A stretch of DNA of 64,000 bases from Laetiporus sulphureus 93-53 (Eukaryota > Basidiomycota > Agaricomycetes > Polyporales > Laetiporaceae), in assembly GCF_001632365.1 (NCBI RefSeq), contig NW_024468510.1:1771804-1835803 (forward strand), read 5' to 3'. Shown one piece after another: positions 1 to 11,661 of the stretch (position 1 is the first letter of the stretch; each line of letters begins with the position of its first letter). The position numbers were made by a program, and so were the translations under genes. Below the pieces are notes generated by a model that ran no database searches, had not been told where the DNA came from, and saw only the letters and a list, made by a program, of their open reading frames with translations.

Positions 1-172
1 GGGATTCTCGCGTGCCGTACGGCGCCTGGCTATAAGCTCAAAAGCGTTGCGCATGGTTGATGTCCGTTTTGAACCCTGAACCTTGCTGTGCTTTCTCTTC
101 GACATACGTCGACCGCCTGATCCTGCCACTTGACCTGCTTGACTATGGTGCTGATTGATACGTCCCCTACAG

Positions 173-2090
173 AAATTGTCGGAACTGGTCGTCGAGGCGG
201 GGTACAGTACAGGTCCCTAGTGGTAATCGTCGAAATCGCTGATGATGTCTTTGTGTCGGTCCCAGTTTCCCTCCTGGGGTCGTCAACACCGTCCCTTCAC
301 TCGGATCGGTCGGAGGAGCCGCGCTGTCTTCACATATGGATGTGGATAAGGTAGCGTTCACGGGGAGCACTATTACGGGTCGGAGAGTAATGGAAGCAGC
401 GGCGAAGAGCAACCTGAAGAAGGTGCGCAGGAAAAAATATGCTACTCTGCCCACAGACTGGCTCGCTCACCCCACTATTCCTCTCTCGCGCTGCTCCGCC
501 CACCAATTGCTGGGAACAGGTGGGCCTCGAGCTCGGCGGCAAGTCTCCGCACATCATCTTCGAGTCTGCGGACCTCGACCAAGGTGCGTTCCTTCGGGCG
601 ATGTAGTTATGCCAGCGCGTGTCTCATGCCAGCGGCCCGTCGCTATAAATCCCCCGCAGCGGCCAACTGGACGGCCCTTGGTATCCTGTACAACAGCGGC
701 CAGGACTGCACGGCCGGATCTCGGTTGTTCGTGCAAGAAACCATCTACGACAAGTTCATGTCGGTGGGTCCCCGGCGCATTACCACGCTTCTTCTTGAGG
801 ATCATGACCGCTCACGTTACGGAGCAGATCTTGGTGGCGAAGTTCAAGGAGCTCGTCGTTGGGGACGGACTGGATGAGGACGTGACCGGTGGCCCTGTGG
901 TGCGTGTCTCCCGTCAAATTCGGACATATTGTCCACCATTGCTTCCGCCACTTGGAGTGTCTTCTCACATTCACTGCGTTTTACGTACACCTGGAGTCGC
1001 GAACCTTAACCCCAATCCGGGTCCCGCCCAAGGGGTCAGCTGCCTGTGGCTTCGGACCTAAGTTCCGCTGTTTATTCCTCTATGCAATGATCGCTTGCGC
1101 ATCTGTCATGGGAAATATGTTGCTGATAGCGTTGCCGCAGGTGTCTAAGATGCAGTATGACAAAATTTTCCGTTATATCGGCTATGGCAAGGAGGAAGGT
1201 GCTAAACTCATCCTGGGTGGCGAGAAGCGCGCGAGCAAGGGCTACTTTGTGGATCCTACCAGTGAGTTTGTAAGAGTGGAATCTGCTGTAGTTGTAAAGA
1301 TGGTCGTTTGTAGTCTTCACGGATGTCACACCGAACATGAAAATTGTGAGCACAGAACGAGCTCCTTACGATTATTTGTTGAGTTGACGCGTTGCGATTG
1401 CAGTTCCAAGATGAGATATTTGGTCCTGTTCTAGCGGTGACCAAGTTCAAGACCGAGGAGGAGGCTATCGAACTGGCTAACAACACGCTGTACGGCCTTG
1501 GTGCCGGTTTGCACTCCAGTATGTGCTTGTTGTCTCTCATTTTGGCCAGGTCCGCGGAGTTATCTGTAGCTTTCGCAACCTCCGGGCATGTCGGAGGAGG
1601 CTGTGCACGAGCGCTTTGCATTCGTCTCGCTTGGAGACTGATGCGCACTATGAGCTATGAGGCAAAGCGTACTGATTATCGTGGATAGATGATGCAAACC
1701 AGTGCATGCGCGTTTCGAACGAACTAGAGGCTGGCACTGTGCGTGTATCTCCGTTCAGCTTATTAGTCCTAGCTCAATGCGGCGTCGCAGGTCTGGGTGA
1801 ACCAGTACAACTTGCTATCGAACAACGTGCCTTTCGGAGGCAAAAAGCAGAGCGGTATCGGTGCGTCTAAATCTTCTGACTAGTTCATGATTTTGGGCGC
1901 GGCGTGCACGCGCGCTCTTGGCAGATCCTGCCAACGAGCGTGCTGTGGTGCCTGATGAGTTGACACGAAGAACGTGTGTTGACGATGAGTTTCGGCAGGG
2001 CGAGAGCTCGGCAGCTATGCGCTGGAGGAGTACATCTCTGTCAAGGCGGTCCACTGGAACTTTGGCGAGAAGCTGGGCTGGCCGCTGTAG
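173..2090 (+). CDS. NAD(P)+-dependent aldehyde dehydrogenase, 5' end missing
   Basis: This is the C-terminal two thirds of an aldehyde dehydrogenase, which oxidises aldehydes to carboxylic acids. The first exon I can place starts at 173 after an AG and reads [10 protein letters not shown]. It splices over 202-265 to FPPGVVN and then to [15 protein letters not shown]. The next exon, from 520, carries the catalytic glutamate in LELGGKSPH. The nucleophile cysteine follows in [11 protein letters not shown] near 705. [12 protein letters not shown] (about 1413), [11 protein letters not shown] (about 1832) and the C-terminal [11 protein letters not shown] complete the family order. A short exon near 1314-1345 encodes [10 protein letters not shown] between two introns. 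Every motif seen is intact and the reading frame holds across about ten introns to TAG at 2090. The N-terminal third, with the PWNFP motif, is not in bases 1-172, so it should lie upstream of the window. The subfamily cannot be decided from this part. Confidence 0.88.
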
Positions 2091-2242
2091 ATCGCTTATT
2101 GTAAGGCGTTGTGACGATCTAGGCATCGGCTGTCGAAGGGAATGGCATTTAAAAAGGAAATGGCGTTAATGAAGGATCTTGCACTGTAATTGCGACAGTG
2201 CGTGTATTTGCTAGGATACGTAATTGATCTGTGTCGCTTTCA

Positions 2243-2403
2243 ACAAAGAACAGTTGCTGTTCCGATACTCGAGAAGACGGTTTGCATATGTCCAATGAAC
2301 AAATCGGTGTTGGCGTTCCGGTCCAAGAAACAGCTGCTGTTCCGATATTTGAGAAGATAGCCTGCGTACGTTCAATGAAACAATCGGCTTTGGCGTTTCG
2401 GTC
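2243..2403. repeat. Two-copy tandem duplication, unit about 81 bp
   Basis: Copies at about 2243-2323 and 2324-2403 share the blocks GCTGTTCCGATA, GAGAAGA, CAATGAA, AATCGG and TTGGCGTT in the same order. They have diverged by scattered substitutions. The pair lies just downstream of the aldehyde dehydrogenase stop codon and shows no convincing reading frame. Confidence 0.75.
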
Positions 2404-4343
2404 GGACACGTTGACGTTGGCCAAGTGCAGGAGGAGCGTCATGTGGCGTAACTTACGACGATCACATTCGGCCATCATATCGGGCTTCTGCGGGGTACGC
2501 TCTAACTTATGAAACCATCGGCGGAACCGGCGGAACCGTTATGTGCTGCCAGGTACAGGCGTATTTGCATTATCGCCTAGCCTCCGCATGCCGATTTCAT
2601 GCCGAAACATATAATTGGATCACGAATGAATTGACGAGCAGGGAGGGGACGGTCTTTGCCCGCATCCGACGGGGACGTAGAAGTGATGCACACGACTTTC
2701 CTGTGCAGAACCAGGAAAGTGCGGAACTTCGCATCGAGTCGGCTTGGCACTGACGATTGCCGTTTGGACGACCAAGTCCGTGCTGCAGCGTCTATGCATG
2801 CCGAACTCCGGCGAGGACAACTTCCACACTGGACCCTTTGGTGCGCCACAACGAACTGCACCTTCGTGTTTCCGCACGATGGCAAGTTCGAAATTAAAGC
2901 TTGTGCCCATGGCTACGTGCAGTGCCCGCGTTTGCTGCGAGCTGTGTACAGGGGTATCCATGCTTGAAATTTCGTCCAGGTCGGCTGGAACATGCTGATC
3001 TGGCTATTGCAAAGCAGGGGCACAAATGCTTCCCACTCTCGCCACGTCTAGCCGCGCAACAATGTCCGCCGACACCGCGCCCGGCTCCCTGACTGCATAC
3101 GAATTTGTTATCTTCCTCAACGTCCGGCGTTCTTTTCACAATATGGGTTCATCCAGCCTGCTGTTCCGGGCAGGCGCGAACGAATGATGGTGCGGGATAG
3201 CACGGCAGAGCAGTGAATATGTCTAGATCTCGGACACTAGAATTGAATGCGTGCTGGATTCGTCGAGCTCCGCCGGACTCTGTGCAAGTGTCACAGAGAT
3301 CCGTTTGTGCCCGTGGTCTCTGGCTGCAGGTACCTGCTCATGCATTAATGAACCTGAATGATGGATCCTCCTCCGTTCTTATCGGCGTGATCGTCGTTTT
3401 CTGATAGCGTGGGGACGAACGTGGTCATAGTTCGTACGGATCTATAGAACGAAAGTCGCGCTTAGCAACCGTCGTATGCTCGCTCTTCTCATCAAGTCTT
3501 CGCTGCAGTTCTATCATGTCGCAGTCGAGTCAAGTTGCGGCTGTGTCCGTGCACTAGCAGACAGCGACATGACATTGACGTTACACGAAAGTGGCTTACT
3601 CATCCACTGCTGATGGAGCCATCACGAAAGCTGACGCCGCTTCCTTCTCTTTGTATTCATTTAGGCATGGCGTGACCAATGCATACACGCCTGTCGCAGC
3701 ATGGTGATATATCGGCACGCCAGACGGGCTCGCCGACCGTCTAGAACCTACAAACGATCACCACGCCTGCAGATCAGCGCCAGGAAAGGCTTACCGAGCT
3801 GTTTTTGTTGCCCATTGGATAAATTCACTGCATGATTAACAGAGAACCCTCTCCACGGGCGTCATCCAGGCAAGCTGAGCAAGCACCAAATTTATTCTAT
3901 AGGCGTTCGTGGCATGGTTAATAATACAGCGGGATCCGGTCAACAAAAGTGCGAATAATATAATGATACAGCAGGAAGTATTAGCTACAATGGTAACCTG
4001 AATCATACGAAACATCAGATGGAGACGCTTGCGCGAGATAGCAACGACGTATGGAGTTGGGGAAGAAGCAGGGATAATTGTTGGCTGTCCAGACAATGAA
4101 ACAGGTTCTCAAAATTTGCGGTAGCGCGGGTTGTGCTGTGCTAATTGCAATGTCAGCAGAGCCCGGCGAACACGAGGCCATCACGCACAGTGGGGTCCAT
4201 CCATTCCCCGTACGTGCTTTCGGGGGACATCACTCCTGTGGAGACAGCATAGAACCCTTGCTGACTGTGTTGATCTTGATAGGCATATTCCGTTCTGCCA
4301 CACGCCTCGGTAAAAACGCGTCCCCGGATGCAGAGATCCACAC
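2404..4343. other. No recognisable gene
   Basis: Only short open frames occur on both strands, and none has a family motif or a believable splice pattern. A stretch around 2650-3000 stays open in several frames and may be decayed coding DNA, but I cannot assign it. The 3' UTR of the regulator encoded at 4344-5238 probably occupies the right edge. Confidence 0.5.
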
Positions 4344-5238
4344 TCACGCATGCTCGCTAGACGGTATCGTCTGCACATATGGCTGGCCTGCGCCCGCGCC
4401 ATAATCCGCCAACGAGCCTTGGTAAAATCCAGCACTTCGGCTGCCGCTATACGTGTCGTACGGCAAGAAACCAGTATCGTCAAGAAGAGACGAGGTCTGC
4501 GGCGTCTGCAGCCGTTGTGATGAGCACTGCATGTCACCGCTCAAGGGGTTCGGCTGATAGACTTCATGATGTGGCACGCCCAATGCCGCAGGCGCCGACT
4601 GCACCATCTCAGGCATATAGCCTTGCATCTGCGTTTGTAAAACATGTGCGTTCTGCCAGTCGCCCTGCTCCAAAACGTAGCCGCTGTAGCCAGTACCGGG
4701 GAACATCTGGCTCGGATGCTGCGAGGGGGAGGGAGTGGTGGACATCGACCGGGATGTTGGTGAGGCAGGGTAGGCGGAGAGAGTGATTCCAGCGGAGACT
4801 TGTTGCGCAGACGCCGCGGCAGCAGCGGCGAGTTTCTGCTGCTGTATCGGTATGTACTCGCACTTGACCCCCTTTTTCTCACAACGCTCGCATTGCGGCG
4901 TACCCCCGGTACACTGACAATAGTGGATATCAGCCTAGGCCTCGATAAGTTATCGCACTACTGTGAGGCGCGTACCTTTACTTGACGTCTGCGGCACTCC
5001 GTGCATGCAATTGGCGTGCGCTTGCTTCTCACAACGGGAGTAAGCAACGTCTGCTCATACGGGCCGCGTTCACGACTTTGGGCTGTGGATAGGCGCACAA
5101 TGTCATGAGAACGACTGATGTATACCGTGATAAGCAGTACAACTTACAAGGACTGGAGCGGTGGCCGCTACCGTTGCTCTTGGTTCTCGAGGGACCGACG
5201 TAGCCCGCGCGCTCTCCGCCGAGGTTGGTCATGTCCAT
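4344..5238 (-). CDS. Small Zn(II)2Cys6 transcription factor
   Basis: A fungal binuclear zinc-cluster DNA-binding protein of 255 residues in three exons (5148-5238, 4976-5082, 4344-4913). The zinc cluster is split by the second intron: IACTECRRRQVK ends exon 2, and CTGGTPQCERCEKKGVKC opens exon 3. Together they give the six cysteines with spacing C-x2-C-x6-C-x6-C-x2-C-x6-C, at residues about 53-80. The basic KRTP before the first cysteine and the basic residues between Cys 2 and 3 are typical. The rest is low complexity: an alanine- and glutamine-rich stretch, then a Pro/Ser/Gln/Tyr-rich tail that could act as an activation domain. There is no room for the usual fungal_trans regulatory domain. 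The start is the ATG at 5238, giving MDMTNLGGER; a second ATG lies two codons on. The target genes are unknown. Confidence 0.88.
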
Positions 5239-6598
5239 GATAGAAGAAACAAAGTACCGGGGAGGTGTGGGGGGACGCGCTCGGTGAGGATAGTGGGGCG
5301 GCAGCAACACGAGCACGGTGGTTTATATGCAGATTGGTGGTCAAGCAATACACCGAGCGCCAAGCCAGTGCCCCGCAGAGAGCCGGACAGAAAAGGCAGA
5401 TGGGAATCGGACAGCAACATTTACGATTAGATCTTGTCGTATTTTCCTCGTGGTCTTCCACGAGGTTAACCGAAAACATCAAACAGTCCGATGCGAGCGC
5501 CCAGCTCTGTTGGCGGAGGCGCTGTCCTGGGGCGATGGGCGCCCGTGATGTCCACCGCCTCATTGGGTGCAAAGTATAGACCTGAAACACATCGAAACCG
5601 ACTCATTAGAGACTCCATTGCCTGATGCTGAACCTTACGTTGTCTGAGCGAAGGGATCCTCGTGACCCGACGCCGATGAAACATTTAGCTGACAATTCCA
5701 GGCCATCAAGGGTCTGTCCTGCCATCGAAGATTCGATGGAGACTACGCACAGGCCGGCGTGGGTAAACACGAACGATATGGCACGGCGCCATGCTATGTG
5801 TCCAGATTGTCCACCGAGCGAGTTGAGATGATCACACTCAGCGGCAGGCACATGGCCCGAATGCGTTAGGTTTCGGCATCGCACTCAACTGCAATTCGTG
5901 CCCCGAACTCTCCGCTGCCCGATGCGTCCCTATAGCTATGTCCCTCCCGAAGCACCATTCCCTACTGAGCACCGATAATGCGAGTCTATGCGCTAGATGC
6001 TGGATGTTAGTGGCACGATGGACACGCTGAGGCGGTCGACTGAGTGGAAGCTGCCATCCGAGGTCGCACCGACGTGCGCAAGCACCAACGAGGATGCATC
6101 CTTCAGACTCACCAATCATCACCCTTGGAACTCTCACTACCCCGCATAGGTAGAGACACCGCTGAGTTCGGATACGGACGGATGCGGGGCATCTGTGGTC
6201 ACTTACGCGCGGAGAGGAGCGTCAACACATTCTCGGAGACTTTCGCGTCACATCCATCAAAGAGAACAGAGATCTCTATGACGATGCAACTGCCAGAGTC
6301 TGCCTCGGAGTCAAAGCAAGACGGTACCTCGGAGTAGCTCGTGAAGCTGCTCGTCGTAGGTGTGTCATGATCACCGTGAGCGGAGGAAGTGCGGACTTAA
6401 GATCGCAGTGGCTATTCTCGTAAGGGCAACATCGAAACCATAGGCACGTACTTATCTGGTAAACGCCCGTACGTGAGACGTCGAAACTCGCCGCGACCAG
6501 GAGCAATTCCTTTCCGACGTACGGATACATCAGAATCTGCGCTGCGAGAAAAAAAAATCTCGATGTACAATAGAAATCAATAAGTGCATCATCCGCAG
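5239..6598. other. Intergenic, no gene seen
   Basis: This stretch holds the presumed promoter of the zinc-cluster gene and the downstream region of the proteasome gene. Open frames of 60-140 codons occur on both strands, but none shows family motifs. I saw no RNA gene. Confidence 0.5.
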
Positions 6599-7614
6599 CT
6601 ACATGGCAAGGTAATCTCGCACTTCCTCCTCTGAGAGCTTCCTGAATGTCGCTTTCGCTCGTCCAGTTCCCTCGATCTTCCCAGCCTCGAGGTCGGCTTG
6701 ACTTGGTACGGTGATGACACCGATCTCAATGGTCTTCTCTGTCATATGCCCTTCGAAGCCTTCCTTCAGCGTCAGGAGCGCGGTATGAATAGCATCCTCC
6801 AAGCTAATGTCATCGTTGTACCTAGATTCGCATCACGACCATGCATGCCCGAAATAACGGGCGATCAGCAAGGCAGCCGCTTGGCGAGAACATCAATGCG
6901 ACCCACCGTTTCTCGAGGAACGTCTTGGCGTTGACCATGTTCTTGCCGATGGCGCTCGCCTTCCATGCCCAGTAAGAGCCAGATGGATCGACCTGATACA
7001 AGCTCGGTCCACGGTTGAAGTCCCATCCAGCCACTAGCAGGGACACTCCGTATGGGCGGACACCACTGTGCACGGAGCGATCACATTCAGTCTGGCACGC
7101 TCATGACTTGACAGGCCGCTGAAACACACCCGGAGTGAGTCGCTTGCTGCATGATGGTGGCAATCTCCTGGGTGAGCACCTTCGTGGGTGGGTATTCGCC
7201 GTAGATCTTCCAGTACGCCTGTGCACTCTTGCGCGCCCGCGACACGAGGATGCGGAAGTCGGGACCCATGCCTGAGTATACGATGCCGATGTTTGGGCAG
7301 ATGACGGCGACTTTCTCGATCATGGAGTCGTCGATGAGAATCGAGGATGCTTTCTTCTCCGTGGCAATGACGATTCCATTGGATGCTAGTTATCCCATCA
7401 ACACGCGCTCGAGGAACGGTAACTACAGCATGCACACCTTTGATACCGAGACTTGTTGTTCCTTGAGACACTGCTGCCAATGCATGTTCAATCTGAACGA
7501 GCTTTCCGCTCGGCGAGAAGACGGTAAGAGAGTAGCTGTGACCACCTTCAGCACGTCGTATCTCAACTAGTCTCGCACTGCTGACCTGTATGCGCCTCCG
7601 TCTGCACTGGCCAT
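6599..7614 (-). CDS. PRE8: 20S proteasome subunit alpha type-2
   Basis: This is the alpha-2 ring subunit of the 20S proteasome core, a structural subunit in the cytosol and nucleus. There are five exons: 7586-7614, 7438-7535, 7130-7385, 6907-7065 and 6599-6821. They add up to 254 residues, the normal family length. The N-terminal alpha-type signature reads [19 protein letters not shown]. It is followed by [10 protein letters not shown], the core block [33 protein letters not shown] and the segment [16 protein letters not shown], which separates alpha-2 from other alpha subunits. The protein ends in [10 protein letters not shown]. As expected for an alpha subunit there is no catalytic N-terminal threonine. 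The start is the ATG at 7614 ([10 protein letters not shown]). All exon phases agree, so the gene looks functional. Confidence 0.96.
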
Positions 7615-7772
7615 GTCTGTGTTGTACGGCTGCGATGAAGTTGGGAGAGAGTGGGAGCAGAACGCGTAGGACGAGAGGAATGCAGAGCGCAAGGACGCGC
7701 GTCGCACGCGTCTCGAGGGAGAGGACGTCACATGAGATCCTTGCCCCCGATCAGCCACTGATGATCACCACA

Positions 7773-7804
7773 TGGCATTAGCGTGGCATTTGCGTGGCAT
7801 TCGG
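7773..7804. repeat. Three short direct repeats, 11-nt unit
   Basis: TGGCATT followed by a variable GCG-type tail occurs three times head to tail. It lies in the spacer 7615-8256, between the proteasome and peroxiredoxin genes, where I see no gene. Confidence 0.5.
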
Positions 7805-8256
7805 ATCTCCCCCAGCAGCGAGCCCAGCGACGGCACTTGAGTCTGCTCCTCGCTCCTCGCAATCAGCGTCGGCATCAAGCTGTGCAATTTCCGTATCATT
7901 CTCCACTTCGCATGATGGGGCTGCGACACTGAGTACAAGAAACCCCGGCATTGCGTATGCCGATTTCCAGGAACGCACGCCGTCACTTCATCATACATGC
8001 TGTGCGGTTTCAGGAGATCGGTGCTACGAGCAACTCTCACACTACATTACACTCTGACTCAATCGTGGAAGCCTCCTATCCATTCTTTGCCAGCGATCAG
8101 TCGATGAAAAGGGCATGCGTTGTATTCTCAATCGCTCGATCATGCGGCCAAGGCTACGCCGCGGGGCCATACCATCGCGGCTGTACATCGCTTGCAATGT
8201 CTCACAATCATCACACGTACTAGTACACTTTCGCTCTCCCACGGAGATTCCATCGC

Positions 8257-9386
8257 TCAATCCACCTTGAGCGGCGTCGTCCTGAGGTACGGTTGCTGTG
8301 TCCACACTGTCAGCGAAGCTGCGGCGCACAACCTCCGGATACCGCACCTCGTAGAACTTAACCTTCGGGAACAGCGTTTTGGCCTCCTCATTGCTCACGG
8401 TGGGATGCACGATGACGTCCTCGCCTTTCTTCCAGTTCACCGGCGTGGTGACACGGTACTTATCTCCGATTTGCAGTGCTACAGCCGACAGTGCAAACGT
8501 TCAGCAGGTTGCCCTCGCCATCAACGAAGGCACTCACAATCAACCACCCTGAATGTCGCCATGATACGAGAAATCAATGATGGACCGCTCTTGAGGTTCG
8601 GAAGTACGCGCGTACGTACCTCAAGATCTCGTCAAAGTTCCTTCCGGTCTGCGCTGGGTACGCGATCGTCAGCCGGATAACCTTCTTGGGATCAATCACG
8701 AAGACAGTGCGAATCTGCCAACATGCGCGGCAGCGACATCAGCACACTTGACAACAGCGCAAACACCACATATGGAGATCACGCACGGTAAAGGGCTGTC
8801 CCTTCGCGTCGCGGTTAGTCTCGTCCTGCTCGTCCAGCATGTCGTACAGCGTCGAGATCCTCCTGTCCGCGTCTGCGATCTGTGGTGTATCGAGATCGGG
8901 ATCAGTCAGAACAGACGTAGCGGGACAGGGCCACAGCATACTCACGATGGGGAACTGAACATTCGTCGGCCCGAGCGTCTGCGACCCATAGTCGTTGATG
9001 TCCGTGATCCACTTGTTGTGGTCCTTCAGGTCATTCGCGGAAATGCCGATCACCTTCACATTGCGCTTCGCCCACTCGGGTGCTCTGTGCGGAGCAGTGC
9101 ACGTCAGATTGTCTGCTCAAGCTGCTAGGGCCCTGGATGATGGATGCGCGATTACTGACTTCCTCGCTACCTCGGCCAACTCCGTCGTGCAGACGGGAGT
9201 AAAGTCTCCAGGATGGGAGAACAGGATGGCCTACAAGCGCGATCCCCGGTCATTCCGTGTAGCTGAATGATTCGTATGTATGTCTCGTACCCAAGAATCA
9301 CCGATCCAGTCGTGGAACCGGATGTGGCCCTTCGTGGTATCGGCCTCAAAATCCGGGGCGATGCTGCCGAGACGAAGAGAGGGCAT
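8257..9386 (-). CDS. 1-Cys peroxiredoxin (Prx6 type)
   Basis: A thiol peroxidase that reduces hydrogen and organic peroxides with one peroxidatic cysteine. The first exon reads [20 protein letters not shown] to DWIGDSW. The second has the active-site block [14 protein letters not shown] with the catalytic Cys. Then come [20 protein letters not shown], the arginine-bearing [14 protein letters not shown], and [29 protein letters not shown] tiny exon (VVD) precedes [20 protein letters not shown], and the last exon ends [12 protein letters not shown] with TGA at 8257-8259. The C-terminal extension after the thioredoxin fold is typical of the Prx6 class; mitochondrial, vacuolar and cytosolic versions are known, and no clear targeting peptide is visible here. 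It has at least six introns, all GT-AG. A TATA-like box lies 65 nt upstream of the ATG. Confidence 0.95.
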
Positions 9387-9450
9387 GATAGTGTACCTGT
9401 TTCTGCTGGTCGGAACGGTAATCGTTAAGATTACTTCGAGCAGCGGGCCC

Positions 9451-9457
9451 CTTTATA
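9451..9457 (-). promoter_or_regulatory. TATA-like box of the peroxiredoxin gene
   Basis: TATAAAG on the minus strand, 65 nt upstream of the peroxiredoxin ATG. This is a typical distance in fungi; no other initiation element was evaluated. Confidence 0.45.
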
Positions 9458-9459
9458 TG

Positions 9460-11240
9460 TGTATGCGCGGTCGCACTAGAACACGCCCAGTTGAGAGTGA
9501 TGACATAGAATTCGCAATGCAGCTCATCGGGCACGACTTCGATTCCCACGCATTCAAAGCTCTTACTATTGCTGAAGCGCAGATCGGGTCTTCGCGGAAG
9601 CAGTAGTACATTCGAACGTTCATCCTTTTGCCCAGCAGGGCCACAGAAGCTCATGTGACGTTTGCTCATGAGAAATCGATGGTGATTCGGCTCATATAGG
9701 CCCTGTATTTCAGTCATTAAAGGCGGCTACGTCTAGGTTCAACGCATCGTTGCAACAATGACGATTAGAGCTAAGTACGGTTGGCACGAGCAGGTGCAAT
9801 TGCGCCATGGCTCGATGGGGCAAAATTCAAAGAAGGCAAGCTCGCGAGCAACTTGATCGACTCGAGATACCAACTCCCGGCCCCCCCAAGCACGCAGCCA
9901 GAGAGCGACGAGGCACAGCCAGACCAGCCATTGAGTCTCTCGGGACAGCGGAAATGCTTAGCCCTTCCGCGCAATCCCACCGCTCAGTGACACTCACCTA
10001 CCCTCGCAGGTCAAAGCGCACACCAGCTCTCATGCACTGCGGCCTCCGCCTAATATGCACAGTCAGCACAGGAACTTTCCTCCTAGTCGATGACACGATG
10101 GAGGCCGCCGGGCGGCAACAACTTGGCGTCCGGAGTCGCAGGCCTTGAGAGCAAGCTTCGAGAATAATCACGAGAGTAAACGTCTCGCTTCCGATCGCGC
10201 AGATGTGCGAAGTTCGAACCATCCCGGCACGTGGCAGCATGATGAGATTCCACCCGCGAAGCTTCACTGCGGGAGGGCTCCGCCTCGACGGGGGAGTCGC
10301 ACGGTGCACGGGGAGACTCGTGTGCCTCGCTCGCAAGTATTCATCCACCCGCAATCAGCCAGTCAAGAACCGAAATGTCGCTATCAAAACATGGGATGCT
10401 GCAAATGGAGATTCGGCAGGGATGTTCCGACCGAGCGGAGCTTCCATCCACATCCTCATCGTATATGGGAGAGGGGATTCCTCACCAGGCCACCACGCTT
10501 GCGGTAAAGTGACACGCTGTGGAGCAGTGGATGGTAACCGCCGAGTCCTGTCCTGCCGGCCAATCATGGCGCATACCTACACGATTCACGGGGTAAGCAT
10601 TCGGGCCTCTGTGAGAAGCGCAGCGCGAGAGATACTTGCAATGGAGACCCTGAGGCGTCAGACCTAAGACCTGATCTTCCGACAATAGAAGCAAGCTCCG
10701 GTGGAAGTGCGGGGCATCAAGCTTCATGCGTTGTTCCGACCTTTCCCGCGAAACAGACTTGGATCCCCAGTCGGTGCAGCTCATCTTAAGCAGGCTAGCT
10801 ATTCCCACCGAATGGGCTGCACCGGGACCGACGGGATTCGATTTCTGCATAGAACGTTGCTGGAGAGCCACAGGCGTACATATGCATATGCACCGGGTGT
10901 TGCATACGTGTTGAAAATCCTTGGCGCGTTCTCAGGGCCGTTGATGAGAGCCCCTCTGCGGGGGTGGGAGGGTGCGTATCCGGGGCGGTGGTGGATATGG
11001 AACTGGCAGCTCGCTCAAGGGTGATCACGGAGCATTTCGATCATCGCTCGGTTGCTACTGGGAGAGCTGGGAGAGATGCTGCGCCAAGTGAGTGTATGGG
11101 CCCTGTATTTAGAATTAGGTTTACGCACTGTCGTGGTTGGCAGACGAGATCATTCGATGACAGCGGGATCAGTGGGAGGGTCCAACGTCAACGGCAGTGT
11201 ACTTGACACCCGTATTGCCCCATGCGGCATCATGTAGTGA
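9460..11240. other. No recognisable gene
   Basis: Open frames up to about 155 codons (for example 10203-10667 +) exist, but they show no family motif and are mirrored by open frames on the other strand, as expected for GC-rich non-coding DNA. A short plus-strand frame near 9781-9990 reads like protein but has no match I can name. Confidence 0.45.
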
Positions 11241-11415
11241 TCGATTCAAACCTGCAGTGTTGAAGTACTTTGATGTTCTCAGAACGCCTGCGGTCAAGCG
11301 GCATCGTTCCTTGATGCGCAATAAATCGGTTCAAATATAAAATCTTGAAGTACCTTGATGTTCTCAGAACGCTTGCGGTCAAGGCGGTCAAGCGGTATCG
11401 TTCCTTGATGCACGA
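11241..11415. repeat. Imperfect direct repeat, two copies of about 85 bp
   Basis: Copy 1 (11241-11320) and copy 2 (11326-11415) share GAAGTAC, TTGATGTTCTCAGAACGC, GCGGTCAAG and ATCGTTCCTTGATGC. Copy 2 carries an extra internal duplication of about 10 nt around GGTCAAGGC. They lie in the 3' flank of the Ssu72 gene. Confidence 0.75.
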
Positions 11416-11661
11416 AAACGTGAACTATATCCTTCGGCTCACTTTCGTCGGAGTAAACGGAGCTGTGCAAGAAATGCAGATAGGATACCATCATCAGGTA
11501 CGCATACATTTATCAGAGCAGGCTGCCATGACTGCTGGAGCGACATGACTGAAAAATGAGTGAACACAAAATATACATCCGAAACAATAATCATACAACT
11601 TCCACGGAAGAGTTTCCATGGGTGTGGAGCACTGCTTTCGTCGCGATGAGCATGTTGAAGA

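Noticed and set aside
1..172. Upstream exons of the aldehyde dehydrogenase
   Set aside because: Apart from a possible 11-nt exon end at 1-11 followed by GTGCCG, no ALDH motif is readable, so I left it outside the called gene.
10190..10260. tRNA-like T-arm around GTTCGAAC
   Set aside because: The flanking bases do not form a T-stem, and no A-box or acceptor stem pairs at the right distance.
10203..10667. Possible 154-codon gene
   Set aside because: No motif, no splice context, and the opposite strand is equally open; typical of GC-rich non-coding DNA.
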